Shown here: piece by piece, positions 7,657 through 16,673 of the stretch
Layout: every line of letters starts with the position of its first letter
How positions within the stretch are numbered: position 1 is the stretch's first letter
From: Dinoroseobacter sp013215265
GTDB taxonomy: Bacteria > Pseudomonadota > Alphaproteobacteria > Rhodobacterales > Rhodobacteraceae
Reading direction: 5' to 3'
NCBI GenBank assembly: GCA_963691755.1
Contig: OY829366.1
Coordinates: forward strand, 1,054,001-1,118,000
DNA: 64,000 nucleotides
Notes under the pieces: model-generated
Seen by the model: only the letters and a program-made list of their open reading frames with translations
Database searches by the model: none
What the model was told of the DNA's origin: nothing
Position numbers and translations under genes: made by a program

Positions 7657-9096
7657 TTAGTACCTTTGTATTGTGATTTTAGCCAATAACCCGTTTGCAC
7701 CGGGCTCGAACGTCAGGGTTCCACCATGCATGTTCGCAATGGTTGAGACGATGGTTAATCCTAAACCATGGCCTCCGATCATCTTGGTATTACTGCCGCG
7801 CTTGAACGGGGCCATTAGTTCCTCGATATCCTGAACGGTGATACTGGCACCTTCATCCTCCACTGTGATGACGGCATTGTCGGCGTCGCTCTCAAGCCCA
7901 ATTTTAGCGCGGCGTCCGTATTTCAGTGCATTGTCGATAAGGTTGGAAACAGCGCGACCAAGTGCGACAGGTCGTGCGGTGACAATCATCTTGTCGTCCG
8001 CTGGCAACAGCCCGGTTCCCCTGCGAGACATGAAAAGCGATTGACCGCCATGTACAGTGACCTGTTCAGCGCCTTGGAATTCGACCGGACTTCCCACGTC
8101 CTGGTAGTCGGCAACGATGGACTCGATCAAGGATGTTAGCGAAATACGGCGTGATGCTTCGGCATCAAGTTCTGCCTGCGTATATGTTAGGACGCTTTCA
8201 ATGATCCCGATCATAGCGTCGATATCAGTTTCCAGTTTGGTGCGCAGTTCCTCATCAGGAATAAGCGCTGTACGCAATTTCAGCCGCGTTGCAGGCGTTC
8301 CCAGATCGTGGCTGACGCCAGATAGCACTGCAACACGCTGCGCAAGCCTATCGCGTTCGACAGCGATATAGCTGTTCACCGCAGATACGATGCCTCGTAA
8401 TTCCTCAAGTCCATCAGTTTCGTAGGACGCCGGGCCGCCAATGCGGTTTCTATCAAGAAGGGTTTGCGCAAAATCCAGAAATTGAGCTGAACTGTTCATA
8501 ACAATGGTAACCAGCATTCCCACTGCGACCAACGCGAGCCCCGCGGCTAGAAGTCGGTAATCTGTTGGTGCCGCCGAACAGTTCCATACATCTGATCCGT
8601 CGATCCTGATCCACGGCTTGTCTCCGGGCTTGGCGATAACGACAGGCTCGCTGCAGTAGGACGCGAGCAGTTCGGTGAGAGCACCGAGCGTTTCAGCGGG
8701 TGTTTGCCCTGGCCGCACTGAGACGCCCGCCAGTGGATATCGCAAGTCAGCGGACAGGATCGCAAGCGTCAGTGGCGATGTGACGCTTTCGAAACTTTGA
8801 TCGGCCCGGATCGATAGGTTGGTCAAAAGTGCAGGCCGCGGAGCGCCAGAAATGGTTTCGAACTGACCTTGTTCCGCCAGTTCCCTGTCCTTGGCGCTCA
8901 ATATGGTAAATTCCACGCCCGGCGGAGGCCCACCGCCACTGCGCAGGCTGTCATAAAGAACGGCGCCGGTGAATCTTGCGTGGTCGAGATGTGCCGACCA
9001 GCGTGCATTTGACCCGGACCATATTGCAGAAGCGACAAGTCCAAGCAGGAATGCCACCAAAACCAAAGCGACGCCCCCAACGCGCAGACTGCGCAT
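7657..9096 (-). CDS. Sensor histidine kinase (GltS/GtrS-like)
   Basis: 479 residues. A membrane anchor near residues 5-27, a periplasmic sensor of about 160 residues, and a second anchor (LLAAGLALVAVGMLVTIV, about 182-200) lead into a HAMP-like linker. The dimerisation helix contains SGVSHDLGTPATRLKL with the phospho-accepting His; the usual Arg of HDLRTP is Gly. The ATP domain shows LIDNALKYG, VEDEGASI and GHGLGLTIV. The gene overlaps the response regulator stop by one base (TGATG), so they are translated together. Because the pair is divergent from a glucose-type ABC operon, it probably senses the periplasmic sugar or its binding protein, as GtrS-GltR does in Pseudomonas. That role is inferred from context. 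Confidence 0.85.
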   Translation of the reverse strand: MRSLRVGGVALVLVAFLLGLVASAIWSGSNARWSAHLDHARFTGAVLYDSLRSGGGPPPGVEFTILSAKDRELAEQGQFETISGAPRPALLTNLSIRADQSFESVTSPLTLAILSADLRYPLAGVSVRPGQTPAETLGALTELLASYCSEPVVIAKPGDKPWIRIDGSDVWNCSAAPTDYRLLAAGLALVAVGMLVTIVMNSSAQFLDFAQTLLDRNRIGGPASYETDGLEELRGIVSAVNSYIAVERDRLAQRVAVLSGVSHDLGTPATRLKLRTALIPDEELRTKLETDIDAMIGIIESVLTYTQAELDAEASRRISLTSLIESIVADYQDVGSPVEFQGAEQVTVHGGQSLFMSRRGTGLLPADDKMIVTARPVALGRAVSNLIDNALKYGRRAKIGLESDADNAVITVEDEGASITVQDIEELMAPFKRGSNTKMIGGHGLGLTIVSTIANMHGGTLTFEPGANGLLAKITIQRY

Positions 9097-9833
9097 CAGT
9101 CTTCCTCTGTCACGACGTCAACCGCAAGTACGTATCCGACCCCGCGTTCGGTGCGCAGCATGTCGGGGTTCTTAGGATCTTTTTCGATCTTTGCGCGTAA
9201 GCGGCCGACCAGAACATCAATCGCGCGCCCCTGAGCGTCTGTAGCAGTTTCGCCTTCACCCGTTACATCCAGAGCCTCAGCGATTTCTTGTCGGGTCAGA
9301 GGTATGTGCGGGTTGGCCAGAAACGCTTGTAATAGAGTTGTCTCGCGGCGCGAAAGTGAAACCTGGTATCCAGCGGGTGACAAAACCTCTTCCTTTTTGG
9401 AGTCGTAGACCCAACCAGAAAAGCGGAAAGTCGACATGCGCCGCCGATGTGCCAAAGAAGATGTGCGACGCGCGCGTGCAAGTACGGCACGCACGCGCGC
9501 CAGCAAAAGTTCGGTGTTGAATGGTTTCGCAATATAGTCGTCTGCGCCGACAGCATAACCGGCCATGCGGTCGCTGTCTGCGGACAAGGCGGAAATCATG
9601 ATAATCGGGACTGCCTGATCCGAGCGAAGACGCGAACAAATCTCGACACCGTTTTCATCGCCTAGCATCACGTCTAAGAGAATTAAGTCGATGCGACCTG
9701 TGGCCAAGTGTCGACGAACATCGGACTCACCCGTAGCCGGCAGTGCAATGCACCCATTCTGCTGGAGAAACTGTGTCAGCATCTGCCGCAGTTCATAGTC
9801 GTCATCGACAACGAGTATTCGAGGAATCGACAT
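9096..9833 (-). CDS. OmpR-family response regulator (GltR-like)
   Basis: 245 residues from the ATG at 9833 (MSIPRILVVDDD). The open frame continues far upstream on this strand, but that part is antisense to gtsA and shows no family resemblance. The receiver has the acidic pocket VVDDD, the phospho-Asp in LILLDVMLGDENG and Lys in DDYIAKPF. The C-terminal winged helix contains LSRRETTLLQAFLANP, RAIDVLVGRLRAKIEKDP and the RTERGVGYVL end. It is followed by the kinase gene with a one-base overlap. Four GTAACA-type repeats at 9886-9931, spaced 10 bp or multiples of it, are its likely binding sites and would control both its own operon and gtsABCD. Confidence 0.9.
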   Translation of the reverse strand: MSIPRILVVDDDYELRQMLTQFLQQNGCIALPATGESDVRRHLATGRIDLILLDVMLGDENGVEICSRLRSDQAVPIIMISALSADSDRMAGYAVGADDYIAKPFNTELLLARVRAVLARARRTSSLAHRRRMSTFRFSGWVYDSKKEEVLSPAGYQVSLSRRETTLLQAFLANPHIPLTRQEIAEALDVTGEGETATDAQGRAIDVLVGRLRAKIEKDPKNPDMLRTERGVGYVLAVDVVTEED

Positions 9834-9885
9834 GGCAACCTCAAGCTGGCTTCGCCATTCATGTAGTGCTTTGTCACCGACGTAT

Positions 9886-9931
9886 GTAACAATGTGCAAC
9901 AAAAGCAATGGCCGCGTAACACTTGGTAACA
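9886..9931. promoter_or_regulatory. Direct-repeat array, candidate response-regulator binding site
   Basis: GTAACA at 9886, GCAACA at 9896, GTAACA at 9916 and GTAACA at 9926 start 10, 20 and 10 bp apart, so all face the same side of the helix, the layout used by OmpR-family dimers. A possible gtsA -10 (TATAGG, 9956-9961) lies 24 bp beyond the last repeat, consistent with activation. A small GCTGCA-T-TGCAGC dyad sits at 9966-9978. Confidence 0.6.
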
Positions 9932-10073
9932 GATCAGGTGGAAATCTGAACCTTGTATAGGAATAGCTGCATTGCAGCCGTTGCATGGCTGGCGATCGCG
10001 CGTCCACAAACGCTTCACTTGAACCGGATGTCATAAAAAGCCGGTTCTGAAACCCATTCGGGAGGAACCCAAG

Positions 10074-11318
10074 ATGAAAAATTATGTGTTTGGCGCTGTA
10101 TCCGCAGTTGCCCTCATGTCGGCCAACGTCGTTGTGGCTGAACCCAAAGCTGAAGTTCTGCACTGGTGGACTTCGGGCGGCGAAGCGCGTTCCGTAGCCG
10201 TGCTGCAGCAGGAATTTGCGGACAATGGCGGAACCTGGACCGACATGCCTGTTGCTGGTGGTGGCGGCGACGCTGCGATGAGCGCACTGCGTGCACGCGT
10301 TCTGGCGGGCAACGCGCCAACGGCCGTTCAGTTGAAAGGCCCTGCAATCCAGGAATGGTACGAAGAGGGCGTGCTTGCTGATATTTCGGCGGTCGCAGAA
10401 GCCGAAGGCTGGGCAGATGTACTGCCTGCATCGATCGCGGGTCACATGCAGTGTGAAGGCAGCTGGTGTGCAGCACCTGTGAACGTCCACCGCGTAGACT
10501 GGATCTGGGCAAATGCGGATGTGCTCGAAGCCAACGGCATCGCAATGCCAACAACGTGGGATGAGTTCAACGCGGCAGCCGAAAAGCTGCAGGGCGCAGG
10601 TATCATCCCGCTCGCACATGGTGGTCAGGCATGGCAGGACGCAACTGTCTTTGAAGCCGTTGCCCTTGGCATTCTCGGCGCTGACGGTTTCCGCAAGGCC
10701 TTTGTTGAACTGGACGAAGCGACCCTGACATCGGACGCAATGAAGGCGGTCTTTGACCAGATGCGCACCCTGCGCGGGTTTGTCGACCCGAACTTCCCAG
10801 GTCGCGACTGGAACCTCGCAACCGCGATGGTCATGAACGGCGAAGCCGCTTTCCAGATCATGGGTGACTGGGCAAAGGGTGAATTCCTCGCCGCAGGCAA
10901 AGCGCCAGGTGAAGATTTCCTTTGTGCATCCGTTCCAGGTGAGGGCTTCCTCTACAACGTTGACAGCTTTGCAATGTTCGACGTTGACGGCGAAGACAAC
11001 CAGGCAGGTCAGGCGCTTCTGGCCAAGCTGATTGTTGGTCAGAGCTTCCAGAAAGTGTTCAACCTGAATAAGGGCTCGATCCCTGCACGTGTAGACGTGG
11101 CTCTGGACGAATTTGACAGCTGTGCACATCTCTCTGCTGAGGATATGGCTGCGTCTTCTGAAGGTGGTTCGCTTCTGCCAAGCTACGCACATGGTATGGC
11201 GCTGCGCGGCGCACAGTCCGGTGCGATCACCGACGTTGTGACCTCGCACTTCAACTCCGACATGTCGTCTGATGAAGCGGTCCAGCAGCTGGCGACAGCC
11301 ATCGCAAACAGCCTCTAA
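10074..11318 (+). CDS. gtsA: Sugar ABC transporter substrate-binding protein (glucose type)
   Basis: 414 residues with a Sec signal peptide (MKNYVFGAVSAVALMSANVVVA, cleavage after VVA). The mature protein begins with EVLHWWTSGGEARSVAVL, characteristic of the GtsA/GltB glucose-mannose group of CUT1 binding proteins, and has the usual family length. It binds sugar in the periplasm and delivers it to GtsBC. GGGAGGA precedes the ATG. It is first in gtsABCD, divergent from the two-component system. A strong hairpin after its stop probably raises its level relative to the permease genes. Substrate assignment to glucose or a related hexose rests on family and neighbour resemblance. Confidence 0.88.
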   Translation: MKNYVFGAVSAVALMSANVVVAEPKAEVLHWWTSGGEARSVAVLQQEFADNGGTWTDMPVAGGGGDAAMSALRARVLAGNAPTAVQLKGPAIQEWYEEGVLADISAVAEAEGWADVLPASIAGHMQCEGSWCAAPVNVHRVDWIWANADVLEANGIAMPTTWDEFNAAAEKLQGAGIIPLAHGGQAWQDATVFEAVALGILGADGFRKAFVELDEATLTSDAMKAVFDQMRTLRGFVDPNFPGRDWNLATAMVMNGEAAFQIMGDWAKGEFLAAGKAPGEDFLCASVPGEGFLYNVDSFAMFDVDGEDNQAGQALLAKLIVGQSFQKVFNLNKGSIPARVDVALDEFDSCAHLSAEDMAASSEGGSLLPSYAHGMALRGAQSGAITDVVTSHFNSDMSSDEAVQQLATAIANSL

Positions 11319-11332
11319 TACTTGAGCAACCT

Positions 11333-11366
11333 GCTGCCCGCACTCCGATACTGTTGTGCGGGCAGC
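11333..11366 (+). terminator. Intercistronic hairpin between gtsA and gtsB
   Basis: GCTGCCCGCAC (11333-11343) and GTGCGGGCAGC (11356-11366) form a perfect 11-bp stem with a 12-base loop. No T-tract follows. Such hairpins behind binding-protein genes commonly stabilise the upstream mRNA or cause partial termination. Confidence 0.65.
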
Positions 11367-11382
11367 TATACTGGAAGATCCC

Positions 11383-12255
11383 ATGACAAAATGGCTTGAA
11401 GATCACCTGCCGAAGGTTGTCCTTGCGCCATCCTTTATCGCCGTTCTTATCTTTGTTTACGGCTTCATCGGATGGACCGCCTGGGTATCCCTGACACGGT
11501 CAAAACTGCTCCCGAAATATGATATTCACGGGTTCATCCAATACGAGCGACTGTTCGCCGCGCCCCGCTGGGATGTCGCCATGAACAACCTTTTCATATT
11601 CGGCGCGCTTTTCATTGTTATCTCGATGATCCTTGGGCTGCTTTTGGCGATCCTTCTGGACCAGAACATCCGGACCGAGGGCGCCATCCGTACTATCTAT
11701 CTCTATCCAATGGCGCTTTCGATGATTGTGACCGGGACGGCTTGGAAGTGGATCCTTAATCCTGGCCTGGGTATCGAAGCCACGGTAAAGGGCTGGGGGT
11801 TCGAGAGTTTCACTTTCGATTGGCTGGTGAACCCGAACATGGCAATCTACACGATCGTGATTGCAGCCATCTGGCAAAGCTCTGGCTTCGTGATGGCGCT
11901 GTTTCTGGCCGGACTTCGTTCCGTCGATACCGAAATTATTCGCGCTGCGCAGGTCGATGGCATCCCGACATGGCGGGTATATACCGCGATCATCATCCCT
12001 TCGATGGCACCGATTTTTCTCTCGGCCTTCATCGTGTTGTCGCACCTTGCGATCAAAAGCTTTGACCTTGTTATCGCGCTTACGGGTGGTGGCCCCGGCT
12101 TCGCCTCAGATTTGCCCGCCACGTATATGTACGCGATGGCGTTTTCTCGTGGCGACATTGGTCAGGCAGCAAGTTCGGCGATGATCATGATGGCCGTCGT
12201 GTTTACCATCGTCGTGCCCTACCTTTATTCCGAACTGAGGGCGAAAAATGACTGA
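11383..12255 (+). CDS. gtsB: Sugar ABC transporter permease
   Basis: 290 residues from the ATG at 11383, with CTGGAAG upstream; an in-frame codon at 11356 would overlap the hairpin stem and is unlikely. Six membrane helices are visible, and the cytoplasmic EAA loop reads IIRAAQVDGIPTWRVYTAIIIP, which docks onto the ATPase GtsD. It is the MalF-type partner of the CUT1 family. The 3' end overlaps gtsC by 8 bp, so the two are translationally coupled. Confidence 0.88.
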   Translation: MTKWLEDHLPKVVLAPSFIAVLIFVYGFIGWTAWVSLTRSKLLPKYDIHGFIQYERLFAAPRWDVAMNNLFIFGALFIVISMILGLLLAILLDQNIRTEGAIRTIYLYPMALSMIVTGTAWKWILNPGLGIEATVKGWGFESFTFDWLVNPNMAIYTIVIAAIWQSSGFVMALFLAGLRSVDTEIIRAAQVDGIPTWRVYTAIIIPSMAPIFLSAFIVLSHLAIKSFDLVIALTGGGPGFASDLPATYMYAMAFSRGDIGQAASSAMIMMAVVFTIVVPYLYSELRAKND

Positions 12256-13141
12256 TCTTGCAATGTCTACCGCGCGCGGCCAAAGCCGTATCGGCAAGGT
12301 CGCACTGCGCTGGCTTCTCTACATAGCCCTTGGTCTGTTTGCGCTTTACTACCTGATGCCACTTTTCGTGATGATCACAACGTCACTGAAAAGTCTGGAA
12401 GAAATCCGGACTGGTGATCTGATTTCTTTGCCGCGTGAAGTCACTTTCGACGCTTGGAAAACTGCATGGGCCACGGCCTGTACAGGGATCCAGTGCGAGG
12501 GCGTACGTCCGTTCTTCTGGAATTCGGTCCTGATCGCAGTACCTGCCGTTATGATCTCGACCCTGATCGGAGCTTTGAACGGGTATGTAGTCGCGCAATG
12601 GCAATTCCGCGGCTCGAACCTTTTCTTTGCGGCATTGCTTTTCGGGTGCTTCATTCCGTTCCAGGTGGTGTTGTTGCCTATGGCCCGCGTTCTAGGGCTG
12701 ATGGGCGTGGCTGGAACGATCCCGGGACTGATTTTTGTCCACGTAATCTATGGCCTTGGGTTCACGACACTCTTCTTCCGTAACTACTACGTGTCGATCC
12801 CGTCGGAATTAACCAAGGCTGCAAAGGTGGACGGTGCTGGGTTTTTCCGCATCTTTTGGTCGATCTTCCTGCCACTCTCCTTACCGATCATAGTTGTCAC
12901 CGTGATTTGGCAGTTCACCCAGATTTGGAACGATTTCCTTTTCGGGGTCTCATTCAGCCAGGCTGGAACACAGCCGATTACGGTGGCGCTCAATAACATT
13001 GTCAATTCGACCACCGGTGTGAAGGAATACAACGTGGACATGGCCACCGCTATCATTGCGGCGCTGCCTACACTTCTCGTTTACGTCGTCGCCGGCAAAT
13101 ATTTCATCCGCGGCCTGACCGCCGGGTCAGTGAAAGGATAA
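12248..13141 (+). CDS. gtsC: Sugar ABC transporter permease
   Basis: 297 residues, MalG-type CUT1 permease. Six hydrophobic segments are present, starting with WLLYIALGLFALYYLMPLFV. The EAA loop is ELTKAAKVDGAGFFRIFWSIFLP, and the C-terminus GLTAGSVKG is typical of MalG proteins. A two-cysteine periplasmic insert (ATACTGIQCEG, residues about 76-86) is a feature of the glucose group. It starts inside the end of gtsB and is followed after 4 bp by the ATPase gene. Confidence 0.88.
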   Translation: MTDLAMSTARGQSRIGKVALRWLLYIALGLFALYYLMPLFVMITTSLKSLEEIRTGDLISLPREVTFDAWKTAWATACTGIQCEGVRPFFWNSVLIAVPAVMISTLIGALNGYVVAQWQFRGSNLFFAALLFGCFIPFQVVLLPMARVLGLMGVAGTIPGLIFVHVIYGLGFTTLFFRNYYVSIPSELTKAAKVDGAGFFRIFWSIFLPLSLPIIVVTVIWQFTQIWNDFLFGVSFSQAGTQPITVALNNIVNSTTGVKEYNVDMATAIIAALPTLLVYVVAGKYFIRGLTAGSVKG

Positions 13142-13145
13142 ACCC

Positions 13146-14243
13146 ATGGCTCCCATTCTTGATATCAAGAACCTTTACAAGAACTACGGCCAAGTCGAGA
13201 TCCTGAAGGATATCAATGTCTCAATCGACTCCGGTGATTTCCTTGTGCTGGTTGGGCCGTCTGGTTGCGGCAAGTCTACGCTTTTGAACTGCATTGCAGG
13301 GTTGGAGCCGATCAGCGGCGGCAGCCTTCATATCGACGGGCAGAATATGACCGACGTCAGCCCTAAAGATCGCGATATCGCTATGGTATTTCAGTCCTAC
13401 GCACTTTATCCGACGATGAGTGTGGCCAAGAATATCACCTTTGGCATGAAGGTACGCGGCGTCGATGCGGCAACGCAGGATTCCAAGCTGAAACAGGTCG
13501 CCCAGCAACTTCAGATCGAACAGCTTTTGTCACGTCGGCCCGGTCAGCTTTCGGGTGGACAACGGCAGCGCGTAGCTATGGGGCGGGCGCTGGTGCGTGA
13601 TCCAAAGCTCTTTCTCTTTGACGAACCGCTGTCGAACCTTGACGCGAAGCTCCGGGTTGAGATGCGTACAGAGATCAAGGAACTGCACCAGAGGCTTGGC
13701 GCGTCGATGGTTTATGTGACACACGATCAGATTGAGGCGATGACGCTTGCCACCAAGATTGTCGTCATGAAGGGCGGGGTGATCCAACAAATTGGCAGCC
13801 CGGCTGAGATTTACAACCGACCGGCGAACCTTTTCGTGGCGGATTTCATGGGCAACCCGGCCATGAACCTGATCCCCGCGAAGGCCAAAGCAAACGGCGA
13901 GGGCACGAAAATCGAGATTACTCGGAAGGACGGAGCGCCGATCATTTTGACAGATGCGAAGAATCGCAACCTACCTGAAGATGTGATCATTGGTGTGCGT
14001 CCGGAAGATATCGCAGAGCCTGATTTCCGGGCCAGCCAGGACGCGCAACAGGCCGAATGCAGGGTCGACATCGTTGAGCCTGCGGGTGCGGATACATTTG
14101 TGGTCATGCAGATGGGCGGAAAGCAGGTCACTGCTCGACTACATGCTGAAACCTCAGCGAAGCCAGGTCAGATGCAGCGTTTGGCGTTTGACCTTGGAAA
14201 AGTTTCTTACTTCGCACCAGACTCAGGGCAACGTTTGAACTAA
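13146..14243 (+). CDS. gtsD: Sugar ABC transporter ATP-binding protein (MalK/UgpC type)
   Basis: 365 residues. Walker A is GPSGCGKST, the Q-loop VFQSYALYP, the signature LSGGQRQRVAMGRALVRDP, Walker B LFLFDEPLSNLDA and the H-loop VYVTHDQIEAMT. The C-terminal regulatory TOBE/OB part follows FMGNPAMNLIPA and includes GVRPEDI, typical of CUT1 ATPases. It powers GtsBC. AAAGGA precedes the ATG. It is the last gene of the operon. Confidence 0.9.
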   Translation: MAPILDIKNLYKNYGQVEILKDINVSIDSGDFLVLVGPSGCGKSTLLNCIAGLEPISGGSLHIDGQNMTDVSPKDRDIAMVFQSYALYPTMSVAKNITFGMKVRGVDAATQDSKLKQVAQQLQIEQLLSRRPGQLSGGQRQRVAMGRALVRDPKLFLFDEPLSNLDAKLRVEMRTEIKELHQRLGASMVYVTHDQIEAMTLATKIVVMKGGVIQQIGSPAEIYNRPANLFVADFMGNPAMNLIPAKAKANGEGTKIEITRKDGAPIILTDAKNRNLPEDVIIGVRPEDIAEPDFRASQDAQQAECRVDIVEPAGADTFVVMQMGGKQVTARLHAETSAKPGQMQRLAFDLGKVSYFAPDSGQRLN

Positions 14244-14318
14244 GCAAGCGTTTTGTTATTAAAAATCGGCGAAACGAATACACATGTGCCGTTCGTTCCG
14301 CCGACATGGTGCTTGCTT
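14242..14318 (+). terminator. Nested stem-loops after gtsD
   Basis: AAGCAAGC (14242-14249) pairs with GCTTGCTT (14311-14318), and inside it CGGCGAAACGAA (14267-14278) pairs with TTCGTTCCGCCG (14292-14303) with one mismatch. The structure starts at the gtsD stop and probably forms the transcript 3' end, though no T-tract follows. The rest of 14319-14747 contains no supported gene. Confidence 0.5.
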
Positions 14319-14747
14319 GAGACAGTGTAAGGCGATCTTGATGCCGGAGAATGCCTCAACGGCATCGTTTGGGAAGAAAGCTCGGGTATGGCTCACTGTA
14401 CCGGCGACTTCAGTCGCGCTATCTGTTCTTTACGATGGAATGATCGGCAATAAGAAATATCCATACGACTTAGCAAGAGGCTGGTGGAATTAACGCTGTG
14501 CGCTGGAATTCTACAGTTTCTAGAGCTCTTCAGTAACCGGTTTCGTCTGAGTGCTGTTTGAAGTTCGCCAAGTTGAACTCACTAAAAAGCACGGATCGTA
14601 TATATCGATCACGAGAAGCCAGTTTCGGTGGCGAGTTGTCTATAATCTGCCCAATTTTCAACCGGTCGTTGCTTTTCCAATTCCATCCCAAGTCTTAGGC
14701 TGCAGCCAACATTGTGTACAAATTCGCAGTACGTATGCATCCCGGGC

Positions 14748-15332
14748 ATGAGCGAATTACTCTCCATAGTGGTGGTGGAATCCGACCGGGATCGTGCCCT
14801 GCAGATCGTGGATAGCTTGCGTAAGGCGGGTGAGATCGAGATCTACGTGATCGGCACGACCACTAGTTTGTCACGGGAAGTACAAAAGCGTCAGCCTGAT
14901 GTTGTCCTCATCGATATTGAAAATCCATCACGGGACACATTAGAGGAGCTTGCGCTTGCCTCTGGGCCGTTGGAGCGTCCGGTTGCGATGTTTGTTGATC
15001 AATCTGATGATGGACTTTCGGCTGCTGCGATCGAAGCTGGCGTTTCGGCGTATGTTGTCGATGGATTACAACCTGGTCGCTTGAAGCCCATCCTTGATGC
15101 GGCAATAGCCCGCTTCAAGATGTTCGAGCGGATGCGCAAAGAGCTTGCGGCAACCAAGCAGGCTCTTGAAGAGCGTAAGGTTATTGACCGAGCAAAGGGC
15201 ATGCTCATGAAGGCGAAAGGCCTCAGCGAGAATGAGGCCTATGATATCCTTCGAAAGACTGCCATGGGCCAGAACAAGAGGGTCGCGGATGTCGCAGATG
15301 CTCTCGTGACAGCTGCTGGACTTCTTTCATGA
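14748..15332 (+). CDS. nasT: ANTAR-domain antiterminator NasT
   Basis: 194 residues from the ATG at 14748 (MSELLSIVVVESDRDRAL); no strong ribosome site is seen, and a TTG at 14712 is an alternative. Residues 1-120 form a response-regulator-like receiver (VLIDIENP). The C-terminal ANTAR domain reads ALEERKVIDRAKGMLMKAKG and ends with NKRVADVADALVTAA. NasT binds leader RNA to prevent termination when NasS releases it in the presence of nitrate or nitrite. It overlaps nasS by 4 bp (ATGA). The predicted target is the leader at 16618-16730. Confidence 0.9.
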   Translation: MSELLSIVVVESDRDRALQIVDSLRKAGEIEIYVIGTTTSLSREVQKRQPDVVLIDIENPSRDTLEELALASGPLERPVAMFVDQSDDGLSAAAIEAGVSAYVVDGLQPGRLKPILDAAIARFKMFERMRKELAATKQALEERKVIDRAKGMLMKAKGLSENEAYDILRKTAMGQNKRVADVADALVTAAGLLS

Positions 15333-16504
15333 AGGGAGCGCCTCTTAAAATAGGTTTCATCCCTCTGGTTGATGCGGCGCCTTTAATTATTGCCCGTGAG
15401 TTAGGTTTTGCTGAGGAAGAGGGCATCGATCTCGAGCTCAAACGTTCTGCGTCTTGGTCTGCGCTTAGGGATCTTCTGTATGTTGGGCAGGTAGATGCGG
15501 CTCATATGCTTGCACCTGTGCCCGTGGCTGGGGCTCTTGGGCTGGGGGGGGCAGGTGTACCTCTATCCGTCATTTCTGTCCTCTCCATTAATGGGAACGT
15601 GATCGGTCTTGGCCAAGAGCTGGCGTACGAATTGCGAAACAAGGGGCACAACTTCAGTTTCTTGAATGCCAAAGAGGCTGGGAAAGCATTGATCGGCTCG
15701 ATCAATGATGAGTTTCGTATCGGTGTACCGTTTCCATTCTCGATGCATGCCGAGTTGATCTATTATTGGCTGAGCGAGATGGGTCTTCCGGCGCCATTGG
15801 GTGTGAGCGTTCGAACCATTCCCCCCTCAGTTATGGTCGATGCGTTAAAGGCAGGGGAGATTGATGCGTTTTGCGTTGGCGAGCCATGGGGATCGTTGTC
15901 CGTGGAAAACAATGTCGGAACGTTGTTGCTGCCCACTTGTGCGATTTGGAAGTCTGCTCCGGAAAAGGTATTGGCAACCCGAACTGCTTGGGCGGAAAGT
16001 GAGCCTGTTCTCAGGGACCGACTGATCCGTGCAGTCTGGAGGGCGGCGAGGTGGCTTTCTGACCCGAGCGCGCACAGCCTTGCCACAGAAGTCCTGAGCC
16101 GTAATGAGTATTTGAATGTGCCTGCCGAACTTATTGGCCGCGCTCTGTCTGGGAACCTGGTGATTTCAGCAAAGGGCGAAGAACGGAAAATTCCAGGTTT
16201 TGTCCGCTTTTATGAGGGTGCCGCAACATTCCCGTGGAAATCGCAGGCAGAATGGATTGGGGACCGACTAGCGTCTCGCAACGGACTGGATCGCGCCAAG
16301 GGGCGTGAGGCTGCAGCGAGAACTTTCCGTAGCGATTTTTATCGTGCAGCACTTGGTGGAACGTCTGCAGTGTTGCCCGGAGCGTCGTCGAAGTTGGAAG
16401 GGGCCTTGTCTCAGCCAGCAGTCGTTTCTGCTGCACAAGGTCAATTAGAGCTCGAGGCTGATTCGTTTTTTGATGGCCAGATTTTTGAGCCATCTCGAAC
16501 ATAG
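15329..16504 (+). CDS. nasS: Nitrate/nitrite sensor NasS (NrtA/CmpA-like, cytoplasmic)
   Basis: 391 residues without a signal peptide, beginning MKGAPLKIGFIPLVDAAPLI. The fold is that of the nitrate-binding NrtA/CmpA proteins; ASWSALRDLLYVGQVDAAHM and DAFCVGEPWG are the conserved ligand-pocket motifs, and the NrtA at 16782 has the equivalent YCVGEPWN. The lack of an export signal and the overlap with nasT identify it as the cytoplasmic sensor that sequesters NasT when nitrate and nitrite are absent. A poly-G run at 15543-15549 is in frame. Confidence 0.9.
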   Translation: MKGAPLKIGFIPLVDAAPLIIARELGFAEEEGIDLELKRSASWSALRDLLYVGQVDAAHMLAPVPVAGALGLGGAGVPLSVISVLSINGNVIGLGQELAYELRNKGHNFSFLNAKEAGKALIGSINDEFRIGVPFPFSMHAELIYYWLSEMGLPAPLGVSVRTIPPSVMVDALKAGEIDAFCVGEPWGSLSVENNVGTLLLPTCAIWKSAPEKVLATRTAWAESEPVLRDRLIRAVWRAARWLSDPSAHSLATEVLSRNEYLNVPAELIGRALSGNLVISAKGEERKIPGFVRFYEGAATFPWKSQAEWIGDRLASRNGLDRAKGREAAARTFRSDFYRAALGGTSAVLPGASSKLEGALSQPAVVSAAQGQLELEADSFFDGQIFEPSRT

Positions 16505-16617
16505 CGTCCAAAATTTAGGCGTATTCACTTGAGAGAATGCGGCGGCGCAGCAAAACCAGATAAGAACGAGACTTTAGGGCTTTTCGATGTTGGTGCCTTA
16601 GGCTTAACGTCTGGCTC

Positions 16618-16662
16618 AGCTAGCAACGACGCTCGCTAAAGCACCCCTCCCAATGTCTGGGA
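16618..16662 (+). promoter_or_regulatory. Candidate ANTAR (NasT) target hairpins
   Basis: Hairpin P1 has stem AGCTAGC/GCTCGCT (16618-16624 with 16631-16637, one mismatch) and a hexaloop AACGAC, with A in loop position 1 and G in position 4 as in known ANTAR targets. A second hairpin (TCCCA/TGGGA, 16648-16662) follows. Both precede the terminator at 16674, the arrangement expected for NasT antitermination. Confidence 0.6.
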
Positions 16663-16673
16663 TATCCGAGAGC

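Noticed and set aside
9834..11384. Long upstream extension of the gltR-like frame on the minus strand
   Set aside because: It is antisense to gtsA, with no domain pattern; the receiver domain begins cleanly at the ATG at 9833.
14284..14751. Two short plus-strand frames between gtsD and nasT
   Set aside because: One begins inside the terminal hairpins, both lack ribosome sites and resemble nothing known.
15543..15549. Possible frameshift at the poly-G run in nasS
   Set aside because: The frame stays intact through the run and conserved NrtA-like motifs continue on both sides.
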